From a virus, in the IMG/VR virus record IMGVR_UViG_3300031669_000026, positions 1-59,964 of that record: DNA of 59,964 nucleotides. The stretch is one strand, 5' to 3'. Position numbers and translations under genes: made by a program. Of the stretch, positions 17,994-26,757 are shown piece by piece; positions within the stretch are counted from its first letter, which is position 1, and each line of letters opens with the position of its first letter. The notes beneath the pieces were generated by a model that had not been told where the DNA came from, ran no database searches, and saw only the letters and a list, made by a program, of their open reading frames with translations.

Positions 17994-18430
17994 TGACTAA
18001 AACTTTTAAAATATCAGATATAACACGGACAGGTATTGGTGATGTTGAATTGTCCAATCAAGGACAACCAGAAATTTTGGAAAACAGGGATAAGTTGATA
18101 CAGGATATATTGGAAATATTGTTAGTAATGGAAGGTCAGCGTGATGTGCCAAGAACGTCTCCAGAATTTGGTTCTAAAATATATAAAATTTTGGGATATC
18201 CACTTCCAGCAGGAAGTTTAGAAACTTTATTGAGAGGTGCAATTGATTCTGCTATAGTGAAATTAAAAACAATGCAAGGAGAAAAAATAAATTTATCAAA
18301 AGAAGAACATATTTTTAAAATAACTTCATTACAAATTAAAAAAGAACAAAACGTGCTAGGATACAGATTTCATTTGGCTATTGATACTTATGATAAACGT
18401 GTGGTAACAATTGAAGGAACTTTAATCTAG
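17993..18430 (+). CDS. Baseplate wedge protein, gp25-like
   Basis: A 145-residue protein with the gp25/XkdS layout. A central region RDKLIQDILEILLVMEGQRD is followed by PRTSPEFGSKIYKILGYPL, where the EFGS segment corresponds to the conserved core that nucleates sheath assembly. A C-terminal beta segment follows. gp25-like proteins join baseplate wedges to the first sheath ring. It directly precedes the baseplate J gene, the usual neighbour. Confidence 0.82.
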   Translation: MTKTFKISDITRTGIGDVELSNQGQPEILENRDKLIQDILEILLVMEGQRDVPRTSPEFGSKIYKILGYPLPAGSLETLLRGAIDSAIVKLKTMQGEKINLSKEEHIFKITSLQIKKEQNVLGYRFHLAIDTYDKRVVTIEGTLI

Positions 18431-18439
18431 GAGATTATA

Positions 18440-19846
18440 ATGGCTGTCTTAAAATATACAAGAGAAGAAATAATTGCAAGATTAAAAAAAGCTATTCAAG
18501 ATTATGATTCTAATATGGATGTTGATTACGGTCCTGTGAAGGATTTAGTAATTGATCCAATATCAGAAGAATTAAGATTGGTAAATGATAATATTTATCA
18601 TGTTCATAGAATACAATCTCTTTTAAATTCAACAGAAATGGATGACGAAGAATTGGATAGGTTAGCTTATAATTGGCAAATTGTTAGAAAAGGTGGAACT
18701 CAGTCAACAGGTACGGTATGGTTTCAATGTTCATCCCCACCTTTGTTGGATATGGAAATTCCTTTGAATACGGTAACATCAACAAGTAATAATACAAATC
18801 CAATTAAATTTGTTACTACAGAAGTTAAGGTGTTTAGAGCTTCTTATGCTGCATCCTATAAAAATGTAGCAGAAGATGTTTATGAATTGGCTGTTCCAGT
18901 AAGAGCTTTAAATCCAGGATTGAATACTAATGTTGCAGCGGGAAGTATTTCAGTTTTATCATCTAATGTTTCTTATTTTACGAATGTTGTTAATAAAGAA
19001 GTGACTGCTGGCGGGACAGATAGTGAAACAAACGCCCAATTAACACAACGATTATTAATGGCTTTAATGGGAATTGAAAGAGCTACAGTTCAGGGTTTGG
19101 AATTATGGTTTGAAGAACAAGATGGTGTTATTGATGCATCAGTAATTGATGCACAGGATCCTTTAATGACAAGATCGGAATCTGGTGCGGTTGATGTTGC
19201 AATTATAGGAACAGATTATGTAGAAACACAACAAATAGAAGTTTTTAATAGATTGAGTATAATTTTAGAAAAACAACCAGTTAAATCTGTTATTTCTATT
19301 ATAAGTTCTATTAAAGAATATAAAGAAGGAGTAGAATGGGTATTTGTACAAGATACAACTTCTGATTATGCCAAAAGTACTAGAGCACTAAGTAAAATAG
19401 AATGGAGAAGTATTGATACTCTTCCTGCAATGGGTGAAAGTGTTACAATAACTTATCAATATGATAAAAAAGTAGAAGATTTACAAGAATTGGTTGAAGA
19501 AGATGATAACAGATTTTTAGCAGATGTTTTAGTTAAAAGTGCTGATCAGATTTTCATCGAAGTAGCATTGAGGATAAAAGTGTATTCGAATTTTTCACAA
19601 CCAAACATTAGACAATCTGTAAAAGATGTTATATATGGTTTTATAAATACTTTAAAATTAGGTGAAGATGTTGAACAAAGTGATTTAGTTTTCGAAATAA
19701 GAAAGATTGCTGGAGTAGACAATGTGGAATTGCCTTTTATTCAACTTAAAATAGATGGGCCTGGAACAGGGACATCCGATATTATTATTCGGAAAGATCA
19801 ATTTGCAAGAATACAATCATCAAAGATTGAAGTTTGGTCAAGTTAA
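18440..19846 (+). CDS. Baseplate J-like protein
   Basis: A 468-residue protein of the baseplate J/gp6/XkdT family. The N-terminus is helical, with LVIDPISEELRLVNDNIYHV and DDEELDRLAYNWQIVRKGG, the conserved start of this family. A beta domain (residues about 85-180) and a C-terminal helix/strand region around SQPNIRQSVKDVIYGFINTL follow. In wedges this protein makes the iris around the hub. Gene order (gp25, then J) agrees. GGAGATTATA precedes the start. Confidence 0.85.
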   Translation: MAVLKYTREEIIARLKKAIQDYDSNMDVDYGPVKDLVIDPISEELRLVNDNIYHVHRIQSLLNSTEMDDEELDRLAYNWQIVRKGGTQSTGTVWFQCSSPPLLDMEIPLNTVTSTSNNTNPIKFVTTEVKVFRASYAASYKNVAEDVYELAVPVRALNPGLNTNVAAGSISVLSSNVSYFTNVVNKEVTAGGTDSETNAQLTQRLLMALMGIERATVQGLELWFEEQDGVIDASVIDAQDPLMTRSESGAVDVAIIGTDYVETQQIEVFNRLSIILEKQPVKSVISIISSIKEYKEGVEWVFVQDTTSDYAKSTRALSKIEWRSIDTLPAMGESVTITYQYDKKVEDLQELVEEDDNRFLADVLVKSADQIFIEVALRIKVYSNFSQPNIRQSVKDVIYGFINTLKLGEDVEQSDLVFEIRKIAGVDNVELPFIQLKIDGPGTGTSDIIIRKDQFARIQSSKIEVWSS

Positions 19847-19860
19847 TGCGGAGATTTTAA

Positions 19861-21219
19861 ATGCCAGTACAAGAAAACAAAAGTTTTGTATGGACTCATA
19901 AAATTACTTTAAAAAATGCAGACGGATGGTTAAGATCTGAACAGGAGAGGATTATTTCCAGGATTATGGAAATATATCCTTGTAATAATTTTCATTTTAT
20001 TCAAAGATATTCTTCTCATTGTAAAGAAAATGTAGGAAATGGAAAGATAAGAGTATGGAAAACGGCTAATCAAAAAGCCAAAGGTTTGATTTCTAGATGT
20101 GAAGAAGCTCTTCTTTGGAGTACTGCAATAATTCAACCAGTGATTGCAGCAATTGCAAGAATACAACCTTCTATAATGGGAACAGCAAACATTGCACTAG
20201 GTCCACAAATATTTGGAAATGGCGATATTATTCAACCCCCAAACAAGATTGAGGGCGATGGGAGAATAAGTCCTGTAATTTCTGCAAGTGCTTTAATTTT
20301 TCCAGGAATTACTTGTACTGCAAGAATTCCTTATCAAAGATGGTCAATACCTTTAATGAAAGGGGATGCTAAAATAGTTTATACTTCTGAAAAAGTAGTA
20401 TGTGGAAACTCCAGAATAGTGTTGGGAAATTATCCGATTAACGATGCACAGGGAAATGTTAAAATAGGAAAACTTAGGGGATGTGATTTGAAAGGTGATT
20501 TGCCTTTTACTGGATGGCGTTTAACTAGAAATGGAAGCATTGAACATTTGGTGTGGTATATGAGGGGTGTTAAACAAGAAAGATGGGTGCCGAAAGTAAC
20601 GCAAATTGAAATTTGGTTTAATCCGGTTGCAGGAGATACAAATGGAGAAATATTCAGAGATACAATAGAGGATTTAATGGATTATTACACTTTTGGAAAT
20701 CGCAGAGTGGATTATATTTCAGATACAAAATTTTCAATGAAGGGCGATTATACTAATCAATTATTTAAAGGAATGAAATTGCAAATCAATTCTCCAGATT
20801 TCTGTTGTAAGTTGTTTAATGATCAAATGCAAGAATTGGCATATTTTAAATGGATGATTGATAACTTTCCTTATCAAGTAGCATTATCAAAAATAAACAG
20901 TACTAATGCATTGAAAGTAAATGCAAAAATAAATGATGATTTACATGAAGTTATAGTAATAAAATCTATTTTTAATGGAACAAATACTGTAGTGGAAGTT
21001 TCCGGAGAGGCAATTAAAGATAGCGATTGTTTAATCATGAGCTGGAGGGAAAGATTTGATAGTGTAGAAGTAGAGAAAGATTACTATCCCTTTTCTACAA
21101 ATGCACGTATACAGGCGTTTTTACGAACAACTGGAAAAATATTCTGGCTAGTAGGCCCACCAAATCTTCCTGGAAATGAAGAAGATTATGCATATAAAAT
21201 ATTGGATGTGGGAGAATAG
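19861..21219 (+). CDS. Baseplate/tail protein carrying the decapeptide repeat
   Basis: A 452-residue protein after baseplate J. Residues about 86-160 contain the same repeat type seen in the 1283-aa protein (IARIQPSIMGT, GDGRISPVISAS, CTARIP), so the two probably share a beta-solenoid module. The C-terminal half is beta-rich without recognised motifs (IEIWFNPVAGDTNGEIF). Gene order suggests a tail-fibre-proximal baseplate component, comparable in place to tail protein I, but it shows no clear similarity to that family. Function unknown. Confidence 0.55.
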   Translation: MPVQENKSFVWTHKITLKNADGWLRSEQERIISRIMEIYPCNNFHFIQRYSSHCKENVGNGKIRVWKTANQKAKGLISRCEEALLWSTAIIQPVIAAIARIQPSIMGTANIALGPQIFGNGDIIQPPNKIEGDGRISPVISASALIFPGITCTARIPYQRWSIPLMKGDAKIVYTSEKVVCGNSRIVLGNYPINDAQGNVKIGKLRGCDLKGDLPFTGWRLTRNGSIEHLVWYMRGVKQERWVPKVTQIEIWFNPVAGDTNGEIFRDTIEDLMDYYTFGNRRVDYISDTKFSMKGDYTNQLFKGMKLQINSPDFCCKLFNDQMQELAYFKWMIDNFPYQVALSKINSTNALKVNAKINDDLHEVIVIKSIFNGTNTVVEVSGEAIKDSDCLIMSWRERFDSVEVEKDYYPFSTNARIQAFLRTTGKIFWLVGPPNLPGNEEDYAYKILDVGE

Positions 21220-21221
21220 GA

Positions 21222-22187
21222 ATGGTAACTTATCAAAAAACAATAGGAGCAGTGTGCAGAGTTTATAATAAATCAAAATCTTTGGAAGATAAGTTTAGTT
21301 TTATAAAGGCTTCAACTTCTTCAAAAGTTGTTCAAGAGCCTCTTATTTTAAACATAGCCACGAGGCTGGCCAAATTAGCATATAAGTCTGACCTAAAATG
21401 GAATAGAGCAATGTTATTTAAGAATGATATTCCTGTAATTTCTACTTATATGGGTTTTACAACTGTTCCTTTACCAACCAGACAATCTTCTGGTTTAGGA
21501 TGGAAAGAAACTTTATCAAGTATTGCCAGAGTGGGAGTTCCCTACAAACAATTGTGGTGGTTTAATTCGGCGAATGAAATAGAATTACATCCGAATATTT
21601 GGGATATAAGCGCAGTTAAAGATTATTCTTTATCATATAATAAACTTACTCAATATATTTCATATAAACTATTATTAGGGGATGGCGAATCTTGGTATTT
21701 GGATTGGCAAGTTTATAACAGAAGAACTTTGGATCAAAATATTAAAGAAGAAGTTGAAGAATTGATTTTTGATGAAATAGGTTTTAATGCCAAATTGATG
21801 CATTTTCCTGTTAAGGATCAAAATACAGCTATTTTATATCAACATACAGGAATTATAACAATAACAGTTCCTGTAGAGAATTGGTCATGGAAAGATGAGA
21901 AGGAAGTTGTATTTAATTCGAGAAATTATTTAGATACTGCAAGTAGGTATTCTATTTATTATAAATATTATCAGCCAATAGAAGCTCCAGTTATAAATTA
22001 CACTGTAGAAATTGCACAATCAATAGATGATGGAGAAAATTGGACAGCATGGGAATTAATAGAAAGAGAGTTTTTGGTAGATAAAACTAAAGGAAGTTTG
22101 ATAAGATTTAGATTAACTATAGATGAAATTGATGATCCGAATTCATTCAGATTTAAATCTTTTTGTGCTAGAAAAGTTAGTACTTAA
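21222..22187 (+). CDS. Beta-rich virion protein of unknown function
   Basis: A 321-residue protein that starts two bases after the preceding stop, so it is surely in the same operon. It is rich in Trp, Tyr and Lys, with beta-strand patterning (IITITVPVENWSWKDEKEV, YTVEIAQSIDDGENW), and may carry a C-terminal jelly-roll. No known motif is evident. Position between baseplate and fibre genes suggests a fibre connector or baseplate component. Confidence 0.5.
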   Translation: MVTYQKTIGAVCRVYNKSKSLEDKFSFIKASTSSKVVQEPLILNIATRLAKLAYKSDLKWNRAMLFKNDIPVISTYMGFTTVPLPTRQSSGLGWKETLSSIARVGVPYKQLWWFNSANEIELHPNIWDISAVKDYSLSYNKLTQYISYKLLLGDGESWYLDWQVYNRRTLDQNIKEEVEELIFDEIGFNAKLMHFPVKDQNTAILYQHTGIITITVPVENWSWKDEKEVVFNSRNYLDTASRYSIYYKYYQPIEAPVINYTVEIAQSIDDGENWTAWELIEREFLVDKTKGSLIRFRLTIDEIDDPNSFRFKSFCARKVST

Positions 22188-22205
22188 TATTAAAAAGGAG
22201 ATTTA

Positions 22206-22892
22206 ATGAAAATTAAAATGAAAGAAATTGAAAGATTAACAATGAAAGAAGCAATTGATACGTCCCAAGAGGAGCAGGATACATCGGTAGAAAAAATGCT
22301 TCAAAGGTATTTGGGAGAACCTACTAATCTTTGGCTTTATTCAGATTTGCCAATAGAAGATAGAATGGCACTTGCATATCTTGCGGCAGATGAGTTTATG
22401 GGCGCAGAGTATAAAGGCGACCAAGTACGGCAATTTGTAGATGCAATTAAGCGGGTAATTAACAAACCAGAAGTTTTTTGGGAACAGATTAAAGAAAAGG
22501 ATCCTGAGAGGCTTGAGCGTTTAAAGTCATTGAATTGGTCATTGGAAAAAGTAGCTTTAGAGGACATAGGTGTTTATCCGAATTTTGGTGGATTCCCTCG
22601 TTTTTGGAGTTATGGTAACGTGCTTGACACAGCAAAAATTTTGGCTATGAGTACAGATGAACCTGAAAAAAGACATCAAGTGTTGTTAATGGTGCCAAAG
22701 TGGATGACAGTTTTAAAATTCCTGCCTCCTATAATTGTTCCAGGAAAAACATTACGTGGAAAAGATGTAAATTATGAAAAAACTAAATGGGCTATTGATG
22801 ATGGAAATCATAGGGTAGTAGCCGCTGCAATAGGTGGTGCAAGATACGTTGTTGCATTTGTAGGAAGAGTTAAAAATAAGGAGACTTTATGA
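22206..22892 (+). CDS. ParB/sulfiredoxin-fold protein
   Basis: A 228-residue protein. The C-terminal part carries WAIDDGNHRVVAAAIGGA; DGNHR (residues 199-203) is the hallmark turn of the ParB-N/sulfiredoxin fold that binds nucleotides or phosphate. Upstream is IIVPGKTLRG, compatible with a preceding strand. Such proteins include nucleases, CTPases and small kinases, so enzymatic activity is possible but not proven. The N-terminus MKIKMKEIERL resembles the starts of the 7515 gene. AAAGGAG lies upstream. Its location inside the tail-fibre region is unusual for this fold. Confidence 0.65.
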   Translation: MKIKMKEIERLTMKEAIDTSQEEQDTSVEKMLQRYLGEPTNLWLYSDLPIEDRMALAYLAADEFMGAEYKGDQVRQFVDAIKRVINKPEVFWEQIKEKDPERLERLKSLNWSLEKVALEDIGVYPNFGGFPRFWSYGNVLDTAKILAMSTDEPEKRHQVLLMVPKWMTVLKFLPPIIVPGKTLRGKDVNYEKTKWAIDDGNHRVVAAAIGGARYVVAFVGRVKNKETL

Positions 22893-23086
22893 AAATATTT
22901 ATGAAAGAAGCTAGTTTGGACAGAGCGGATTTTATTGTGGAGGATGTCAAAAAAATACGTCCTGGAGATAAAATTACATTTCATCTGTGGGGTGAATATC
23001 TTAAAGGAGTGTTAAAAACAAAATCAGGCAACAGATGGCAAATAAAAGGCGATAATGGGATGGATTATTATTACATTCCTGTTTAA
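22889..23086 (+). CDS. Small beta-rich protein (65 aa)
   Basis: A 65-residue protein whose ATG overlaps the preceding TGA (ATGA), a sign of coupled translation with the ParB/Srx-like gene. The start MKIFMKEAS echoes the MKIKMKEI of its neighbour. The pattern PGDKITFHLWGEYLKG and GNRWQIKGDNG suggests a small SH3- or OB-like barrel. Function unknown; a partner of the preceding protein is plausible. Confidence 0.5.
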   Translation: MKIFMKEASLDRADFIVEDVKKIRPGDKITFHLWGEYLKGVLKTKSGNRWQIKGDNGMDYYYIPV

Positions 23087-23098
23087 GAGATAAAAATT

Positions 23099-25408
23099 AT
23101 GAAAAGAACTTTATATCAGGATGGCGTTGAGGTTAAAGCAGACGATTTAAATAATACTGAAGACCAGAAGTCTATCAGCATTAAAGAAAGGAAAAAATCG
23201 TTTACACAGGCTGGTGTTATCTCTGGGATGAGAGTAACGGCTGGCGTAGGGAATACTGTAGATATAAGCTCTGGGATAGGTTTTTGTGCGAACGGTGAAC
23301 GAATTGAGTCGATCTCTGTGTCTGGAGAGTCGGTAACGTTAGACGAATATAATTTTATTTGTTTGGTTTATAAAGAGACAGAAGGAACACCAAAACCTCA
23401 TGAAGATTCTGGTATTTCATACAATACTAGAATAGAAGAATCTTATGAAGTTAAAGTTCTTATGGAAGCAGATTATAATGCTTTATCTCAAGAAGATAAA
23501 AATAATAGAATAGTTGTTGGAATAGAGAAAAATGGAATAATTCAACAATCTCTGGAAATAAAAGAAGAAATAACCTCTTCATTGATAGGTATTACTGGAG
23601 CGGATATATTGAAATTTAGTTATGGAACTCCACATGGAAAGGCATGGTTTTATTATGAATGTCTTTCTGGACCTCCTTTTATAAATCCAATAATTCGTAT
23701 TAAATACAAAGCTCCTGGAGATAGTTACGGAAGCTTTGTATCTTTGACTTCAGATAATGATTATCTTTTGATATCTAATAATCTATTAAATACTTGTTTG
23801 TTGCGGGTTAGATATAAATTTTTACCAAAAAGAAGTGCAGAGGTTTTTACAGAAATAGAAGAATTATATAATCCTCCCATAGAAGGCAATCAATTTTATA
23901 ACACTGCAACAGGAAGTGCAAAAGAAAAACTTCATAGAAACAAAGATGGTCATGGACTTCCTACGGAGGTTAATCCTCATGGTTTATGCAAAGAGGATTT
24001 ATTAGGCGGAGCAGAGGATGTGGTGGTTCATCAAAAAAGAATGCATAGTGCAAAAGATAGAACTACAGGGGATATATTTGGAAAAAATTGTATTGTATCA
24101 CAAAATTATTTTAAAACGGGTTCTACTTCTACTTTAAAACCTTATGTTTATAATGGAACATATATTTACATAAATGAATTGCCTGTTAATGATAGATATT
24201 ATATAAGAGGAGTTGGTTTTTCTGAAGTTTTCGATACAAATATTCATATTACAGGATCTGGTATTAAATATATAGGTATTTATAATGCAACACAAAAACT
24301 AGTTCAAAGCTCCTCGGAATTAGATGAAAATTATTTAAATTTATGTAGCATTTTTTTAAGTGGTGGAAATTTATTAGACTTTATTGATTTGAGAACGTTT
24401 GCTTCTCATTCTGATTTTAATATACAGAAAAAAGCTATAACAAAGGAAAAAATTAATACCGCTGCAGTAAGGAATAAACATTTATGGTCAGAGGGAGATA
24501 ATAGTTTTGTCGATCTTTTGGTGAATGGAGAAAAAGCAGATTCGTTACATACTCATTTTGATATAGTAGAAAAATGGAAAGAAAAATGGTACTTAAAAAC
24601 TCTGCTAGCAAAGCCTCAAGTTCCTATTCCAGAACCCGATTGTTGTAGAAATTATGATGGGGCTAATTTTTGTGAGGCAGATGATCCAGGAGCATCATTG
24701 ATTGGAATTACAATGGATCCTGTGACAAATACTGTTAGAATTCCATCAAGTTATAAAACTCCAGGTCAGGAAGTATCTCTCGAACAAGAAATGAGAGGAA
24801 TAGGAAGAGTTGGAAGAAATAATTTAAACGATGTTCAAGAAGCTATTGATTATTTGGCAAGTTTAATGCGGGATTTAAAAAACAGAGAATTTCCTGTTGC
24901 TACTGAAGTTATGAATACAAGCGGACGTGTTTTAAATTTAACTGTTGTTCCTCTGCCCGATGGCCATAGAACTGGAAAATGGTTTGATGGAGAAGAAGTT
25001 TTAGAAAGAGAATGTTCATGGATTGTGAGTCCTACTTTTCTATGGGGAATGGATGGTGTTATGGTACCTTGGTGTCTTATCTGTTCTTCTTTTGGATTTG
25101 GTACTGGAGGAAATCCGAACATCCCTAAAAATACATGGTCGTGGAATAATTGGGTTGAATTAATGTGGAAATTTATTAATGGAGATATTTTATACGGGCG
25201 ATGGGTAGTATTCTTTCTGTGCATGGGTGCTGTAAGTTTGGCAACATCATTGGCTTCAGTAGTTTCTACTCATGCAAATTATCATATAATTGGAAGTCAT
25301 CAGACAAGATTAGATTTTGATAAAAATTACGATTTAGGACCATCAGAGGTACCTTACGGAGGCGATCCTGGATATGTTCCAGATAATGAAAACATACCCA
25401 AAAAGTAA
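23099..25408 (+). CDS. Tail fibre paralog A (769 aa)
   Basis: Member of a fibre family that appears at least three times in this window. The N-terminus (LYQDGVEVKADDLNNTE) and a domain ending near residue 165 (EADYNALSQEDKNNRIV) are shared with genes at 25423 and 28243. A variable middle follows, then an element with NPHGL. The C-terminal ~230 residues contain SGRVLNLTVVPLPDGH, ECSWIVSPTFLWG and GRWVVFFLCMGAVSLATSL, shared with 26758 and 28243. This layout (conserved ends, variable middle) suits trimeric receptor-binding fibres. The conserved hydrophobic C-terminus is unusual for a fibre tip and may form an intramolecular core. Confidence 0.7.
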   Translation: MKRTLYQDGVEVKADDLNNTEDQKSISIKERKKSFTQAGVISGMRVTAGVGNTVDISSGIGFCANGERIESISVSGESVTLDEYNFICLVYKETEGTPKPHEDSGISYNTRIEESYEVKVLMEADYNALSQEDKNNRIVVGIEKNGIIQQSLEIKEEITSSLIGITGADILKFSYGTPHGKAWFYYECLSGPPFINPIIRIKYKAPGDSYGSFVSLTSDNDYLLISNNLLNTCLLRVRYKFLPKRSAEVFTEIEELYNPPIEGNQFYNTATGSAKEKLHRNKDGHGLPTEVNPHGLCKEDLLGGAEDVVVHQKRMHSAKDRTTGDIFGKNCIVSQNYFKTGSTSTLKPYVYNGTYIYINELPVNDRYYIRGVGFSEVFDTNIHITGSGIKYIGIYNATQKLVQSSSELDENYLNLCSIFLSGGNLLDFIDLRTFASHSDFNIQKKAITKEKINTAAVRNKHLWSEGDNSFVDLLVNGEKADSLHTHFDIVEKWKEKWYLKTLLAKPQVPIPEPDCCRNYDGANFCEADDPGASLIGITMDPVTNTVRIPSSYKTPGQEVSLEQEMRGIGRVGRNNLNDVQEAIDYLASLMRDLKNREFPVATEVMNTSGRVLNLTVVPLPDGHRTGKWFDGEEVLERECSWIVSPTFLWGMDGVMVPWCLICSSFGFGTGGNPNIPKNTWSWNNWVELMWKFINGDILYGRWVVFFLCMGAVSLATSLASVVSTHANYHIIGSHQTRLDFDKNYDLGPSEVPYGGDPGYVPDNENIPKK

Positions 25409-25422
25409 TATGGAGAATTATA

Positions 25423-26682
25423 ATGGATAGAACATTGTATCATGATGGAATAGAAATTCATGGAGATGATTTAAACAATGCCGAATCTAGTAAGATTGAA
25501 GCTCTTAAAGATAGGCGGGAGTTTGTAAAATATGGATCAATAGGATTGTTGGTTACAGCAGGTATCGGAGATACTGTAAACATAAGTGAAGGAATTGGTT
25601 ATTGTGCAAATGGAGAACAGATAAAAAGTAATGGAGAAACTAGTGTTGTTGTAATTCCAGGACAATATAATTTTATTTGTTTGATTTATAAAGAAATAGA
25701 AGGAACTCCAAAACCTCATGAGAATACAGGAGATTCCTATAATACAAGAGTTGAAGAATCTTATGAAGTTAAAGTTCTTATGGAAGCAGATTATAATGCT
25801 TTATCTCAAGAAGATAAAGATAATAGAGTCGTTTGTGGAATTTATTATGATAGTACTCATATTCAAACCGGACATGATTTATCAAGAATTCCTATTTCCA
25901 GTGTAATTGATATAAGCGGTGTATGGGTTGGACAATATAGTGAAAAGACTTTAGATGGAATAGGATATTTTGAATTTGACAGGTCTTTAATGAGTATACG
26001 ATATAAAGCACCAAGTGATTTATTGTGGGGTGCATGGGAAATAATAACACCGAGTTGGATAGATAGTGAGAATATAAAGCTAGAATCTTATAATGCTGAT
26101 TATTGGGTGTATGTAGAAATTTTATCATCTTTATTGCCTGTTGAAAATGCCGATGCAGAGGTTAATGTAAGAGATTTATACAATCCGCCTATTGAAGGTG
26201 ATATGGAATTGGGTTACAATACACCAACATCTTCTTCAGTGGATAGATTTCATAGAGGAACACATTTAATATATCCACCATCAGTGGATGAAGATGGCGG
26301 CATCAGTGAAAAAAACCCGCATGGAATGCATAGCAAAGATTTGACAGGTTATCAAGCCGATGTTCATAGACATCAGGATTTGATGCATTGTAATGGTATT
26401 CTTGCAAAAGAATGGTTTTTAACGGGCGAATCAGATGTATTAAAACCAGTTTGTGATGAAGCTAATAAAAAAGTCACAATTACAAATGATTTAGGGATTG
26501 ATGATTATTATCATATAAATGGTGTGGTATTTGACGATGTTGATGAAACGTTTCCGTGGGAATATACTTTTGGGATAGGTTTGTGGTACGTAGTTTTAGG
26601 TCCGGATAAAAAGTTTCATATTTTTGAGGATTCGTATAATACTAAAAAATATATTCCAATTGTTAGGGTGTATTTGAGTTAA
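25423..26682 (+). CDS. Tail fibre paralog B, N-terminal half
   Basis: A 419-residue protein matching the N-terminal half of paralogs A and C, with LYHDGIEIHGDDLNNAE, the same YNFICLIYKEIEG and VKVLMEADYNALSQEDK blocks, and NPHGM. It stops at YIPIVRVYLS, where the others continue into a SGGN/LLDF-like segment. A trace of the expected continuation (codons for LLDF) is readable in another frame just after the stop at 26684-26695, then a stop. It therefore looks like a full-length fibre gene broken by mutation or rearrangement, or a two-chain fibre. The missing C-terminal half is encoded by the next gene. Confidence 0.65.
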   Translation: MDRTLYHDGIEIHGDDLNNAESSKIEALKDRREFVKYGSIGLLVTAGIGDTVNISEGIGYCANGEQIKSNGETSVVVIPGQYNFICLIYKEIEGTPKPHENTGDSYNTRVEESYEVKVLMEADYNALSQEDKDNRVVCGIYYDSTHIQTGHDLSRIPISSVIDISGVWVGQYSEKTLDGIGYFEFDRSLMSIRYKAPSDLLWGAWEIITPSWIDSENIKLESYNADYWVYVEILSSLLPVENADAEVNVRDLYNPPIEGDMELGYNTPTSSSVDRFHRGTHLIYPPSVDEDGGISEKNPHGMHSKDLTGYQADVHRHQDLMHCNGILAKEWFLTGESDVLKPVCDEANKKVTITNDLGIDDYYHINGVVFDDVDETFPWEYTFGIGLWYVVLGPDKKFHIFEDSYNTKKYIPIVRVYLS

Positions 26683-26709
26683 ACTACTGGACTTTTAGTG
26701 TTTTGGGTA

Positions 26710-26739
26710 TTGATGTTATTTTAGAAGTAAGTTTATAAT
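26710..26739 (+). promoter_or_regulatory. Possible promoter before 26758 gene
   Basis: TTGATG (26710) and TATAAT (26734) are separated by 18 bp, in the gap between the two halves of the split fibre. This would give the C-terminal-half gene its own transcript start. The -35 is imperfect. Confidence 0.4.
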
Positions 26740-26757
26740 AATTAAAAGGAATTTTTT

